DNA of 64,000 nt. It comes from Clostridium sp. BSD9I1. GTDB lineage: Bacteria; Bacillota; Clostridia; Clostridiales; Clostridiaceae. The translations under genes and the position numbers were made by a program. This document shows, piece after piece, positions 36,547 to 44,406 of this stretch (the stretch's first letter is position 1; every line of letters begins with the position of its first letter). The stretch is taken from NCBI RefSeq assembly GCF_900185645.1, contig NZ_FYAM01000026.1, positions 1 to 64,000 on the forward strand, read 5' to 3'. Below the pieces are notes generated by a model that was given only the letters and a program-made list of their open reading frames with translations, searched no databases and was not told the DNA's origin.

Positions 36547-36664
36547 CCTAACACCTCCTCAGCATTAATTATCAGTTTTAGACTTTTAGTTGTCAATTAA
36601 TTTTACAATAATATACTAACCTATGAAGATGAGCAATCAATTACCAGTAATCAGCTTACTATAA

Positions 36665-36698
36665 TAAAAAAGCTCCTCAATTTTGAGGAACTTTTTTA
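36665..36698 (-). terminator. Terminator of the NADH oxidase gene
   Basis: GTTCCTCAA/TTGAGGAGC forms a 9-bp stem with one G-T pair, flanked by A6 and T6, so it is probably bidirectional. Confidence 0.85.
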
Positions 36699-36726
36699 TT
36701 ATAACTTTTCATTATTAACTTATAAT

Positions 36727-38055
36727 CTATTCAGCACTTAACCCTGCTAAGTTTAGTAAATTCCATGGCTTATTGTAATGTGGCTGAAAGAAGAAATCTA
36801 CAAATGCGAGCTCATCTATAGTCATTTTATTTTGAATACATACAGACATTGTATTCATAGCTTGAGTTAAATCTGCTTTTGATATTATTTGTGCCCCTAA
36901 AATTACTTTAGAGTCCTTTTCATAAACTACTTTTAATTTTGCTGTATCATAAGTTGGCATGAATTCTGGACGATAATTATCTTCTACAGTTACAGTCTTA
37001 ACTTCTATACCCGCTGATTTTGCCGCATTTTCAGTAAGTCCTGTGGATGCTATATTATAATCATAAATCTTAATTCCTGAAGTACCTTGAGTTCCCATGT
37101 ATTTAGTAGTTGGTTTTACTAAGTTTCTAGCAACCAATGTTCCCATACGTACTGCATTTGTTGCAAGAGGAATATATGCATGCTTTCCAGTAGGGTTATA
37201 TATAACTGCACAGCTATCTCCTGCTGCAAATACATCTTCTTTACTTGTTCTCATATATTCATCAACTATAATTGCTCCATTACCAAGCATATCTAATTTG
37301 CCCTTAAATAATTCAGTATTTGGTCTAAATCCTATACAAAGTACAACTAAATCTGTTTCATATTCTCCCTTATTAGTTACTACTTTTGATACTTTTCCAC
37401 TTTCCCCTTCAAACTTAACCACAGTTTCCCCAAGAGCAAGTTTTACTCCCTTATCTATAAATGCTTTTTCTGCTATGTCTGTATATTCTTTATCTAAGTA
37501 TTTGCTTAATATACGGTCTTCAGCATCAATTAAAGTTACACTTTTGCCATTCATCTCAAATGCTTCTACTAGCTCAACTCCTATATATCCTGCTCCTACA
37601 ACTACTATATTTTTAGCTTCCTTGGATTTTTCAATTATTGCATTTGAATGATAGAAGTTTTTAGATAATAATACATTTTCCAAATGGATTCCTTCAATTC
37701 TTGGAACTATTGGCCATGAACCTGAAGTTATTATAAGTTTATCAAAAGTATCTTCAAATTCTTCATTTGTGTCTAAGTCACGTACCTTTATTTTGTTTTG
37801 ATCTAAATCAGTTGCTAATACTTCATGTTTCATTTTTGTCTCTACACCTAGCTCAGCTAATTGTTCTGGTGAAGAGTAAAATAATCCTTGAGGGTCTTTA
37901 ACTACTCCCCCAATATATAATGCTATTCCACAGGATAAAAATGAAATATTATCATTTTTTTCGTAAACTGTAATTTTTGCCTCTGGATATAATTTTGCAG
38001 CATTTATAATTGCTGCTGTGCCAGCATGTGTGCATCCTATAACCGCTATTTTCAT
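36727..38055 (-). CDS. nox: NADH oxidase / CoA-disulfide reductase family flavoprotein
   Basis: This FAD enzyme of the pyridine nucleotide-disulfide family carries a single redox Cys (NISFLSCGIALYIGG, Cys near residue 42) as in water-forming NADH oxidases and CoA-disulfide reductases. The N-terminal FAD motif is unusual (IGCTHAGTAA). The NADH-binding VVGAGYIGVEL and the C-terminal FAD motif FAAGDSCAV are present. At 442 aa it fits NoxE-type enzymes that reduce O2 to water. In an anaerobe this points to oxygen detoxification. The promoter carries a palindrome shared with fprA. Confidence 0.92.
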   Translation of the reverse strand: MKIAVIGCTHAGTAAIINAAKLYPEAKITVYEKNDNISFLSCGIALYIGGVVKDPQGLFYSSPEQLAELGVETKMKHEVLATDLDQNKIKVRDLDTNEEFEDTFDKLIITSGSWPIVPRIEGIHLENVLLSKNFYHSNAIIEKSKEAKNIVVVGAGYIGVELVEAFEMNGKSVTLIDAEDRILSKYLDKEYTDIAEKAFIDKGVKLALGETVVKFEGESGKVSKVVTNKGEYETDLVVLCIGFRPNTELFKGKLDMLGNGAIIVDEYMRTSKEDVFAAGDSCAVIYNPTGKHAYIPLATNAVRMGTLVARNLVKPTTKYMGTQGTSGIKIYDYNIASTGLTENAAKSAGIEVKTVTVEDNYRPEFMPTYDTAKLKVVYEKDSKVILGAQIISKADLTQAMNTMSVCIQNKMTIDELAFVDFFFQPHYNKPWNLLNLAGLSAE

Positions 38056-38131
38056 AATTTATTTCTCCCTTCATTTATATAAATGTTATTTATATTTCAT
38101 TAATTAATTTAATTTCACAAAACTCGTTGAT

Positions 38132-38162
38132 TTGATTATATACTATTTTGGTATATAATCAA
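38132..38162 (-). promoter_or_regulatory. nox promoter with palindromic operator
   Basis: TTGATT and TATAAT, 16 bp apart on the minus strand, form a promoter about 80 bp before nox. The whole site is an inverted repeat with 12-bp arms (TTGATTATATAC/GTATATAATCAA). Its core TATAC-N7-GTATA (38139-38155) recurs with one change at the fprA promoter. Confidence 0.7.
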
Positions 38163-38342
38163 ATAATAACTTTTATTAAATACTAGTAATTATCCTTGCG
38201 ATTCGTCGTTTTTTATTTATTAGCTTTAATTTCTTAATTTTTTCATCTAAATTATATAATTTGTTTAAAAGAAGATATTATTCATGAGAATTTCATCAGT
38301 ATATCGTAATCATAATATATACTGCTTTCATTAAACAAAAAT

Positions 38343-38383
38343 AAAAGACCTTAATTCAAATAAATTTTGAATTAAGGTCTTTT
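38343..38383 (-). terminator. Terminator of the BCCT-lyase operon
   Basis: Perfect 18-bp arms AAAAGACCTTAATTCAAA/TTTGAATTAAGGTCTTTT with a 5-nt loop lie 9 bp beyond the last gene of the operon. Confidence 0.85.
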
Positions 38384-38391
38384 AACATAGA

Positions 38392-38634
38392 TTATTTTTT
38401 CATAAAATCTTTCTTTCTAAATATAGATCTTAAAAGTATAATCCATCCCCAAGAAATCGAAAGTGATGGAATAGCTGCTGTAATTGCTGCTTCTACAGGA
38501 TGCATAGATGAAAACTTTAAGGGACTAAAAAATATTATAAATGTAATAGTTAACATAAGAAACAACGTAATTCGTTCATACATTGTAGATGGTGGCGTCA
38601 AAAATATCTTATTTAAATCAATTTTTGCTTTCAT
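38392..38634 (-). CDS. Small membrane protein coupled to the MIO-less lyase gene
   Basis: The 80-aa product has two hydrophobic segments (about residues 20-40, ITLFLMLTITFIIFF, and 47-70 with a GWGWIILL-like end) and a basic C-terminus. It starts directly at the stop of the lyase gene (overlap if the GTG at 38640 is used), so translation is coupled and its role should be tied to that operon. It could be a small transporter subunit or a membrane anchor. I do not recognise the family. Confidence 0.7.
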   Translation of the reverse strand: MKAKIDLNKIFLTPPSTMYERITLFLMLTITFIIFFSPLKFSSMHPVEAAITAAIPSLSISWGWIILLRSIFRKKDFMKK

Positions 38635-38636
38635 AT

Positions 38637-40175
38637 TCACACCAGCTTTCCTACCTTTTCTTCTACCAACTCAACTATTTTCCCTGAATGTATTAAATCC
38701 CTTATAGTATTAATATGAGGATAAAGATACATATCTTCTTCCATTACAGGTACAGTTTTGGCTATTTCATCTAAAACAGCCTTAGATGCACTGCCCGTTG
38801 ATAATTCACCATCCATAAACTGCTGCGCCTGAAATACTGATAAAAGTTCTATTGCTAAAATAAACTCAAGTTTATCTACAATTTGTCTAGCTTTTTTAGA
38901 AGCATTATATCCCATTGCTACGTAATCTTCCTGATTTCCACAGGTAGGTATACCATCAACACTTGATGGATGAGATAAAATTTTCATGTCATTTAAAAGT
39001 CCAGCTTGAGTATATTGAGGTATCATAAGTCCTGAATTAAGTCCTGGGTTCTTTATAAGAAACCAAGGATATTCAGAAAGACTTCCATCAACAAGTCTAT
39101 TATTTCTTCTCTCAGACATCTTTGCAATCATGGTTGCTGCAATACATGCTGAATCCATTTCAAGCCCTATATAAGAAGAATCTGGGTTGCATCCTGAAAT
39201 AGCTTCTCCATCCTCCCCTTCAGGCCATATTATTGGATTATCACAACAAGAGTTCATTTCTATTTCTATAGTTTTTAAAGCATCTTTCAATGTTTTTTTT
39301 GCTGCCCCATGTAGCTGTGGTATACATCTTAAAGATAGAGCATCTTGAAGCCTGTAATTTTCATAATGCTTTGCCACTTCTGAATCACCAAGTATCCTTC
39401 TTACATTTTCAGCAGTATTTTTTTGATCTTCATGAGGTCTAACGCTCATTAATCTTTCATCAAAGGCTCTAGTAGTTCCTTTGAGGATTTCTAAAGTCAT
39501 AGATCCTATAACGTCGGCATTCTTTGAGGATTTTATCATATCATATAATGCTAGTGCACCAATTGCTGTAACACTTGTGGTTCCAGAAACTAGTACTAAC
39601 CCTTCCTTAGAAGATAGTTCTATAGGTTCTAGGCCTACTCTTTTTAATGCTTCTCTGCCTGCTAATAGTTCTCCATTTACATATGCCTTTCCTTCTCCGA
39701 TAAGTACTAGCGCCATATGTGCTTCTGGTGATAAATAACCTACTGATCCTTCCTTTGGAGCAAAAGGGGTTAGTCCTCGATTTAAAAACTCCCTATACAT
39801 TTCCATGGTCTCAATTCTCGCCCCAGTATATCCCTGTCCAACATTTTGAAGTACCATAAGCATTGTTGCCCTAACTTCGTCAATAGATAAGGGCTCTCCA
39901 ACAGATGTAGAATGAGATAATACTATATTTTTTTGTAATCTTGCTGTTTCCTCAGGTGATATTACTTTAGTGCAAAGTGCTCCAAATCCTGTGGTAATAC
40001 CATACATTACTCGTCCTTCTTCAATCCACTTCTCCACAAGATTTCTTGATTTTCTGACTTTCTTATAGTAATCTTCTGAAAATTCTACCTTTGCTCCAAA
40101 TCTAGCAGCTGCAATAAACTCTTCAATTCCAATTGTATCTCCTAAAACAACCTTATCTATATCTTTAGCGTACAT
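38637..40175 (-). CDS. Histidine/aromatic ammonia-lyase family protein lacking the MIO triad; ergothionase-like
   Basis: The fold is clearly that of histidine ammonia-lyase: YGITTGFG (residues 58-65), LQKNIVLSHSTSVGEPL, RCIPQLHGA, GLNSGLMIPQYT, CGNQEDYVAMG. At the site where HutH has GSVGASGDLAPLAH this protein has GSVGYLSPEAH (143-153). The Ala-Ser-Gly that cyclises to the MIO cofactor is gone. The usual NGT near residue 197 is SGT, and YGINTGFG is YGITTGFG. Ergothionase, which removes trimethylamine from ergothioneine, is a MIO-less member of this family. With a BCCT transporter upstream, a betaine-type histidine derivative is the best guess. Ordinary ammonia-lyase activity is unlikely. Confidence 0.8.
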   Translation of the reverse strand: MYAKDIDKVVLGDTIGIEEFIAAARFGAKVEFSEDYYKKVRKSRNLVEKWIEEGRVMYGITTGFGALCTKVISPEETARLQKNIVLSHSTSVGEPLSIDEVRATMLMVLQNVGQGYTGARIETMEMYREFLNRGLTPFAPKEGSVGYLSPEAHMALVLIGEGKAYVNGELLAGREALKRVGLEPIELSSKEGLVLVSGTTSVTAIGALALYDMIKSSKNADVIGSMTLEILKGTTRAFDERLMSVRPHEDQKNTAENVRRILGDSEVAKHYENYRLQDALSLRCIPQLHGAAKKTLKDALKTIEIEMNSCCDNPIIWPEGEDGEAISGCNPDSSYIGLEMDSACIAATMIAKMSERRNNRLVDGSLSEYPWFLIKNPGLNSGLMIPQYTQAGLLNDMKILSHPSSVDGIPTCGNQEDYVAMGYNASKKARQIVDKLEFILAIELLSVFQAQQFMDGELSTGSASKAVLDEIAKTVPVMEEDMYLYPHINTIRDLIHSGKIVELVEEKVGKLV

Positions 40176-40194
40176 TCCTACTGCCTCCTTATAT

Positions 40195-40222
40195 GAAAAG
40201 GACGTTATTAAACATCCTTTTC
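40195..40222 (-). other. Intercistronic hairpin between BCCT and lyase genes
   Basis: GAAAAGGACGTT/AACATCCTTTTC pair with one mismatch across the 66-bp gap. On the minus strand it lies before the ribosome binding site of the lyase gene. It may tune relative expression by partial termination or RNA processing. Confidence 0.55.
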
Positions 40223-40241
40223 TCCCAGTTTATTTTTCTAA

Positions 40242-41816
40242 TTATTCTTCAACCTTATCAATAAAGAACATTTTAATTGTTGAAATTATTTGTAATACAA
40301 ATATGAATAAAACCATAAATCCACCAGCTGCTGCAAGGTATTTTACCCCATCTACACCCTGTGCACCGCCTCCATAAGCTACCATAAAAAATGAAATTGC
40401 ACCAATTGAAACTCCCCATAATATTTTTTGCCAAATTGGTGGCTCTACATCATGCCTTGATTCCTTTGTACATAAAGCTGAAATAGTTGTCGTCATAGCA
40501 TCTGCTGCAGTGGCAAAGGAAATGATAAGAGTTAACATTACAATTGGTATAAGTATAACTCCTAACGGCAATTCTCGAAGGAAACCCCAAAGACCTGCTA
40601 CTGCTCCATGATCTTTAATAGTGCCTATTAAATCTAATCTTCCACTTTGTTGCCAATTAAGTGCAGTAGATCCCCAAACTGCAAACCAAACAAGTCCAAA
40701 AACTGAAGGAAGTATCCAGTTAATTATCATAAACTCACGTATTGTTCTTCCATAAGATATCATAGCTAAGAATATTCCCATTAAAGGTGCATAAGCAATC
40801 CATATAGCCCAGTCATATAATGTCCACCACATAACGAGCGCTTCTCCACCCATGTCGATTGGGTCAAGTCCCCATTGCCAGAAGTTTTGTAACCAATATG
40901 CCATCCCAGCTGTGGAAGTTCTACATATATACAATGTAGGTCCAACTACAAATAAAAATACCAATAATATATAAAATATCTTAGAGTTAAAATCTGCCAA
41001 CCATTTAATTCCCTTATCTATTCCTAAAGATGAAGCAACTGTAAATGTAGCTGTGATTGTAAGGGATAGTACTAACCATAAAATTGGTCCTTGCTTAATT
41101 CCATAAGACATTTCAATCCCCGAACCTACTAATGCAAGTCCAGCACCTAATGAAGAAGCAAGTCCTAAGGCTATAGCTAAAAGTGATAATGTATCTATTA
41201 TATTTGCCCATATTCCTTTTGTTATCTTTTCACCAAACAAAGGTATTAATGTTGCAGTTACAGATAATGATTTCTTTTTATTAAAATACATATACGCCAC
41301 TGCAAGTCCACATAATGAATACATTGCATAAGGAATGAAAGTCCAATTATAAAAACAACGTGCCATAGCAAAAATAGCTGCTGTTGGAGTTCCCGGTTCC
41401 ACTCCTGTTTGTGCCATCTCCCCATAAATGTTTCCAAAATAAATTATTGGCTCATTAGCTCCATAAGTAACAACGCCTGTAGCAATACCACCAGTTAACG
41501 CCATAGCAAACCAAGTCAAAAATGGAAATTTAGGTTTTGCCTCTGATCCACCAAAACGAATTTTTCCAAATTTAGAAAAGGTAATTACAGCTGCGAGAAT
41601 CAATGCCACAATTGAAATAATTTGATATAACCATCCAAAAGATTTAAGTGACCACGTAAATGTATTCATTGCAACAGTAGTTAAAGCTTTGTTATTTACT
41701 ACTCCAAGTATTGCTGCACCACCAACTACAATAAATGATGGCCAAAACACTCCTGATCTTACTCCTTTTAAATTTTGACTCTTACGCGTTTCCTTCACGG
41801 TTGTTCCTTCTGTCAT
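40242..41816 (-). CDS. BCCT-family betaine-type transporter
   Basis: The 524-aa protein has about twelve transmembrane helices. It shows the betaine/carnitine/choline transporter signature around TM8 (WTLYDWAIWIAYAPLMGIFL, then SYGRTIREF) and the glycine-rich TM3 region (GGIATGVVTYG). Some aromatic-box positions differ from BetP, so the substrate cannot be read off. BCCT proteins carry quaternary-ammonium compounds by symport or exchange. It is first gene of the sigma-54 operon and is followed by the MIO-less lyase, which fits import of a trimethylammonium substrate such as ergothioneine, or exchange against trimethylamine-type product. Confidence 0.92.
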   Translation of the reverse strand: MTEGTTVKETRKSQNLKGVRSGVFWPSFIVVGGAAILGVVNNKALTTVAMNTFTWSLKSFGWLYQIISIVALILAAVITFSKFGKIRFGGSEAKPKFPFLTWFAMALTGGIATGVVTYGANEPIIYFGNIYGEMAQTGVEPGTPTAAIFAMARCFYNWTFIPYAMYSLCGLAVAYMYFNKKKSLSVTATLIPLFGEKITKGIWANIIDTLSLLAIALGLASSLGAGLALVGSGIEMSYGIKQGPILWLVLSLTITATFTVASSLGIDKGIKWLADFNSKIFYILLVFLFVVGPTLYICRTSTAGMAYWLQNFWQWGLDPIDMGGEALVMWWTLYDWAIWIAYAPLMGIFLAMISYGRTIREFMIINWILPSVFGLVWFAVWGSTALNWQQSGRLDLIGTIKDHGAVAGLWGFLRELPLGVILIPIVMLTLIISFATAADAMTTTISALCTKESRHDVEPPIWQKILWGVSIGAISFFMVAYGGGAQGVDGVKYLAAAGGFMVLFIFVLQIISTIKMFFIDKVEE

Positions 41817-41898
41817 TTGATATCCCCCCCTATGTTTTTCTATTATTTTGTTGAAAAGAATAGTATGTAGTTTATTTATTCTTCTTACTTAATAATAT

Positions 41899-41915
41899 AG
41901 CAATATTTATGCCAA
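41899..41915 (-). promoter_or_regulatory. Sigma-54 promoter of the BCCT-lyase operon
   Basis: On the minus strand TTGGCATAAATATTGCT fits the -24/-12 consensus TGGCAY-N5-TTGCW exactly (GG and GC ten bases apart). It lies 83 bp before the BCCT start codon, downstream of a sigma-54 activator gene. Confidence 0.85.
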
Positions 41916-42064
41916 TAGCTGTAATTAATAACCAGCGCTCAGTAATCATTTACATATGTCCATTGTATACCCCCAGTTACCAGTGCTTAATTAGCAGTTT
42001 TTATTATTCAACACTTAGTAACCATGCTTTTAACATTAGTTAATTTAACTTAACTATATCACCG

Positions 42065-42091
42065 TTTGATGCAAAATAGTTTTGCACCAAA
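42065..42091. promoter_or_regulatory. Putative activator-binding dyad (UAS)
   Basis: Arms TTTGATGCAAAA and TTTTGCACCAAA form an inverted repeat with one mismatch around a 3-bp centre. It lies about 150 bp upstream of the -24/-12 site, the usual place for an enhancer bound by a Fis-type HTH. A weaker related dyad, GTGCAA/TTTGCAC, is at 42155-42173. Confidence 0.65.
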
Positions 42092-42130
42092 TGTGAAATA
42101 ATTAGAATTTTATTTATTTTCCAAATAAAA

Positions 42131-42155
42131 CAGGTGCCAAATAATTTGGCACCTG
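42131..42155 (-). terminator. Terminator of the sigma-54 activator gene
   Basis: CAGGTGCCAAA/TTTGGCACCTG, a perfect 11-bp stem with a 3-nt loop, is followed by TTTTATTT on the minus strand, 18 bp beyond the regulator stop. Confidence 0.8.
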
Positions 42156-42172
42156 TGCAATGATAATTTGCA

Positions 42173-43828
42173 CTATTGATTAATGATATTTAACTTTTTA
42201 ATTCTATATTGAAGGCTTTGCCTACTCATTCCTAGAGCTTTTGCACTTCGTGTAATATTTCTAGAATATAAATTTAACGTATTAATCAAAATTGTCCTTT
42301 CAACTTCCTCCATTTGCTCTTCCAAGGTTCCTATGCTTTCAGGTTTAACCTCTGATTTATTGTATTGACTTGATATCCTATGAGTGATGGTTTCTGTGAA
42401 TTGCAAGTAATCTGGTAAGTGTTCAAAATCTAATAGTTGTGCATTTTCCGAAACTCTATTAAATGAATACTCAATTACATTTTGAAGCTCTCTTATATTG
42501 CCTGGCCATTCATACTCACTTAATGCACTCATAAACTTTTCTGTAAGATTCAGTTCTCTCCTACTATAATCGCTACATAATTTATTTAAAAAGTACTTAG
42601 CTAAAATGGCTATATCTTCTTTTCTTTCCTGTAAAGTCGGAACGTTGATTTTGATTGTGGAAATTCTATAATAAAAATCCTTTCTCATTTTTTCTTGCTC
42701 TATAAGTTTAAAAGGATCTTCATTTATTGCAGCAATTATTCTAACATTACAGCGAATGTATTGACTTCCCCCAATTCTTTGAAATCTCTTTTCTTGAAGT
42801 ACTCTTAATAGCTTTGCTTGCATTTCCGGATTAATAGAATTCACTTCATCTAAAAATAGTGTACCTCCATTTGCCATCTCAAAAAATCCCTGCTTTGCAA
42901 TACTTCCTGTAAATGCACCTTTCTCTGTTCCAAAAAACATACTTTCAAATAAATTACTTGGCACAGCACTACAATTGACATCAATGAAAGGCTTTTTTCT
43001 TCTAGGACTAAAGGAATGTATGCTTTGTGCTACAAGTTCCTTTCCTGTTCCTGTGGCTCCGACAATTAAAATACTTGAATCAGTTAAAGAAACCTTTTTT
43101 GCAAAGTGGATCATTTCCTCCATATTCTTAGATGAATGTATAATATTATCAAAGGTATATAATTTTTCACTATCTTTATGCTTGTCACTTTCTACGTAAG
43201 TTTCTAAATCCAATGTTCTATTTTTAATTTGTTTTATCACAGATAAGTCACTTTCAAAAACCACTGCACCATATAATTCTCCATTTATTTTTAATGGATA
43301 AGCAGAATTAATAGTAGTCAAGTCTTTACCTGTCCTTATTTTAAATCTATCACATCTATTAACCACAGGCTTTTGGGTTCTTAATACTGTTAAAACAGTG
43401 CTATACTCTTCTTTTAAATCATATATATCCATTAAATGTTTTCCTTTAAAATCATCCTTTTTAAAATATTCTAAAGCTTCACTCGCCGGATTTGCATGAA
43501 GAAAGTATCCATTCTTATTGTAAATTTGAACTCCTTCCGCTACATGTTTTATAGCTTCTTCATAAAGTTCTAAAAGCATCCCTTGCCTACTCAAATATAA
43601 AGAAGCTCCATATTCTTCACTTACCCATTGATATGTGAAAAAATTGCTTTTAATTTCTACTATTCCACCTTTAGGCTCAATACTTGCCCTAAGTATATAA
43701 TCAACCTTTTGTCCTATCCAACTATGACAGATATGCTCATCAAATAAATTTTTACCTTCCCCAAATGAATGTACTTCTTTTATGTAAAGTTCCTTATCAA
43801 TTCTAATTATTAAATCAATTATACACAT
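42173..43828 (-). CDS. Sigma-54-dependent activator with PAS sensor
   Basis: Residues about 1-85 are an N-terminal domain of unknown type. Residues 90-200 include a PAS domain (GVQIYNKNGYFLHANPASEAL). The AAA+ domain has Walker A GATGTGKELVAQ, the sigma-54-contact loop GAFTGS and GGTLFLDEVNS. The C-terminal Fis-type HTH is NITRSAKALGMSRQSLQYRI. It should activate the -24/-12 promoter 260 bp downstream, in front of the BCCT gene. The sensed signal may be the transported betaine. AAAGGGGCGATGGG precedes the ATG. Confidence 0.93.
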   Translation of the reverse strand: MCIIDLIIRIDKELYIKEVHSFGEGKNLFDEHICHSWIGQKVDYILRASIEPKGGIVEIKSNFFTYQWVSEEYGASLYLSRQGMLLELYEEAIKHVAEGVQIYNKNGYFLHANPASEALEYFKKDDFKGKHLMDIYDLKEEYSTVLTVLRTQKPVVNRCDRFKIRTGKDLTTINSAYPLKINGELYGAVVFESDLSVIKQIKNRTLDLETYVESDKHKDSEKLYTFDNIIHSSKNMEEMIHFAKKVSLTDSSILIVGATGTGKELVAQSIHSFSPRRKKPFIDVNCSAVPSNLFESMFFGTEKGAFTGSIAKQGFFEMANGGTLFLDEVNSINPEMQAKLLRVLQEKRFQRIGGSQYIRCNVRIIAAINEDPFKLIEQEKMRKDFYYRISTIKINVPTLQERKEDIAILAKYFLNKLCSDYSRRELNLTEKFMSALSEYEWPGNIRELQNVIEYSFNRVSENAQLLDFEHLPDYLQFTETITHRISSQYNKSEVKPESIGTLEEQMEEVERTILINTLNLYSRNITRSAKALGMSRQSLQYRIKKLNIINQ

Positions 43829-43875
43829 AACCCATCGCCCCTTTGACTATAACTATCCACCATTCATATTAATTT

Positions 43876-44181
43876 TTATTTTTTTACTTTCTTTTCTATT
43901 CCTTCATACAAATATTCTAGGTGTTCTGTATTTACTCCTTCCTGAATTAACTTGTTTATTCTGTCATTGGCTTTCTCTAGAGCTTCTTTTGCTTCATCAA
44001 AATCCCTTTGCTTTATAGATATACTTGCATATTCTAGTAAGTAGTCAACCTTTAGTACTATTTTGGCTAAGTCTTCTCTATCTTCATTTACTAGATCCAC
44101 TAATAAAGAATATATCTTAGGAGATGTCTTGGTTTTTGAATTAAATAATAAATCATTATTTCTAGCACTTTTCTTTGCCAT
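43876..44181 (-). CDS. Small helical hypothetical protein, 101 aa
   Basis: This is a charged, almost entirely helical protein (LVNEDREDLAKIVLKVDYLL, then FDEAKEALEKANDRI), with a basic N-terminus and Lys-rich C-terminus. It has no signal, membrane segment or cysteines. The helical hairpins are TPR-like but too short to call. It lies between the sigma-54 regulator and the diiron protein cluster, 225 bp behind the DUF438 gene, so its membership of that operon is uncertain. Confidence 0.6.
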   Translation of the reverse strand: MAKKSARNNDLLFNSKTKTSPKIYSLLVDLVNEDREDLAKIVLKVDYLLEYASISIKQRDFDEAKEALEKANDRINKLIQEGVNTEHLEYLYEGIEKKVKK

Positions 44182-44287
44182 TTTTATCGCTACCCTTCAT
44201 TTATATATTAAAGTATTTCTTTCTTAATAATATAATAGAAAATATGTACCTTCTTTTTCAATAACTTTTTGTATAATACCATTGTAG

Positions 44288-44390
44288 CTTAAATATAAAA
44301 GATTTAAAATGCTACGTATAACGAAAACAAGCTAGAAGTCCGGAAGCTTCGTATAACAAAACTCCCTTCACTCCTAGCATTTTATTTAAG
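44288..44390. repeat. Inverted-repeat element with internal direct repeat
   Basis: CTTAAAT...AAAATGCTA (44288-44314) is mirrored by TAGCATTTTATTTAAG (44375-44390). Inside, CGTATAACGAAAAC (44315-44328) recurs 35 bp later as CGTATAACAAAAC. It may serve as terminator of the operon ending at 44407 or be a small repeated element. Confidence 0.5.
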
Positions 44391-44406
44391 TTCACATTTC
44401 AATTTA

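Noticed and set aside
42065-42091. TGGTGC...TTGCAT read as a -24/-12 promoter
   Set aside because: GG and GC are 14 bases apart in place of 10, so spacing is wrong for sigma-54; the symmetry fits an activator site.
42141-42165. TTTGGCACCTG near the end of the activator gene as a sigma-54 promoter
   Set aside because: TGGCAC is present but no TTGCW follows at the required 5-bp spacing on either strand; the 11-bp perfect stem and T-run make it a terminator. The true -24/-12 match is at 41899-41915.
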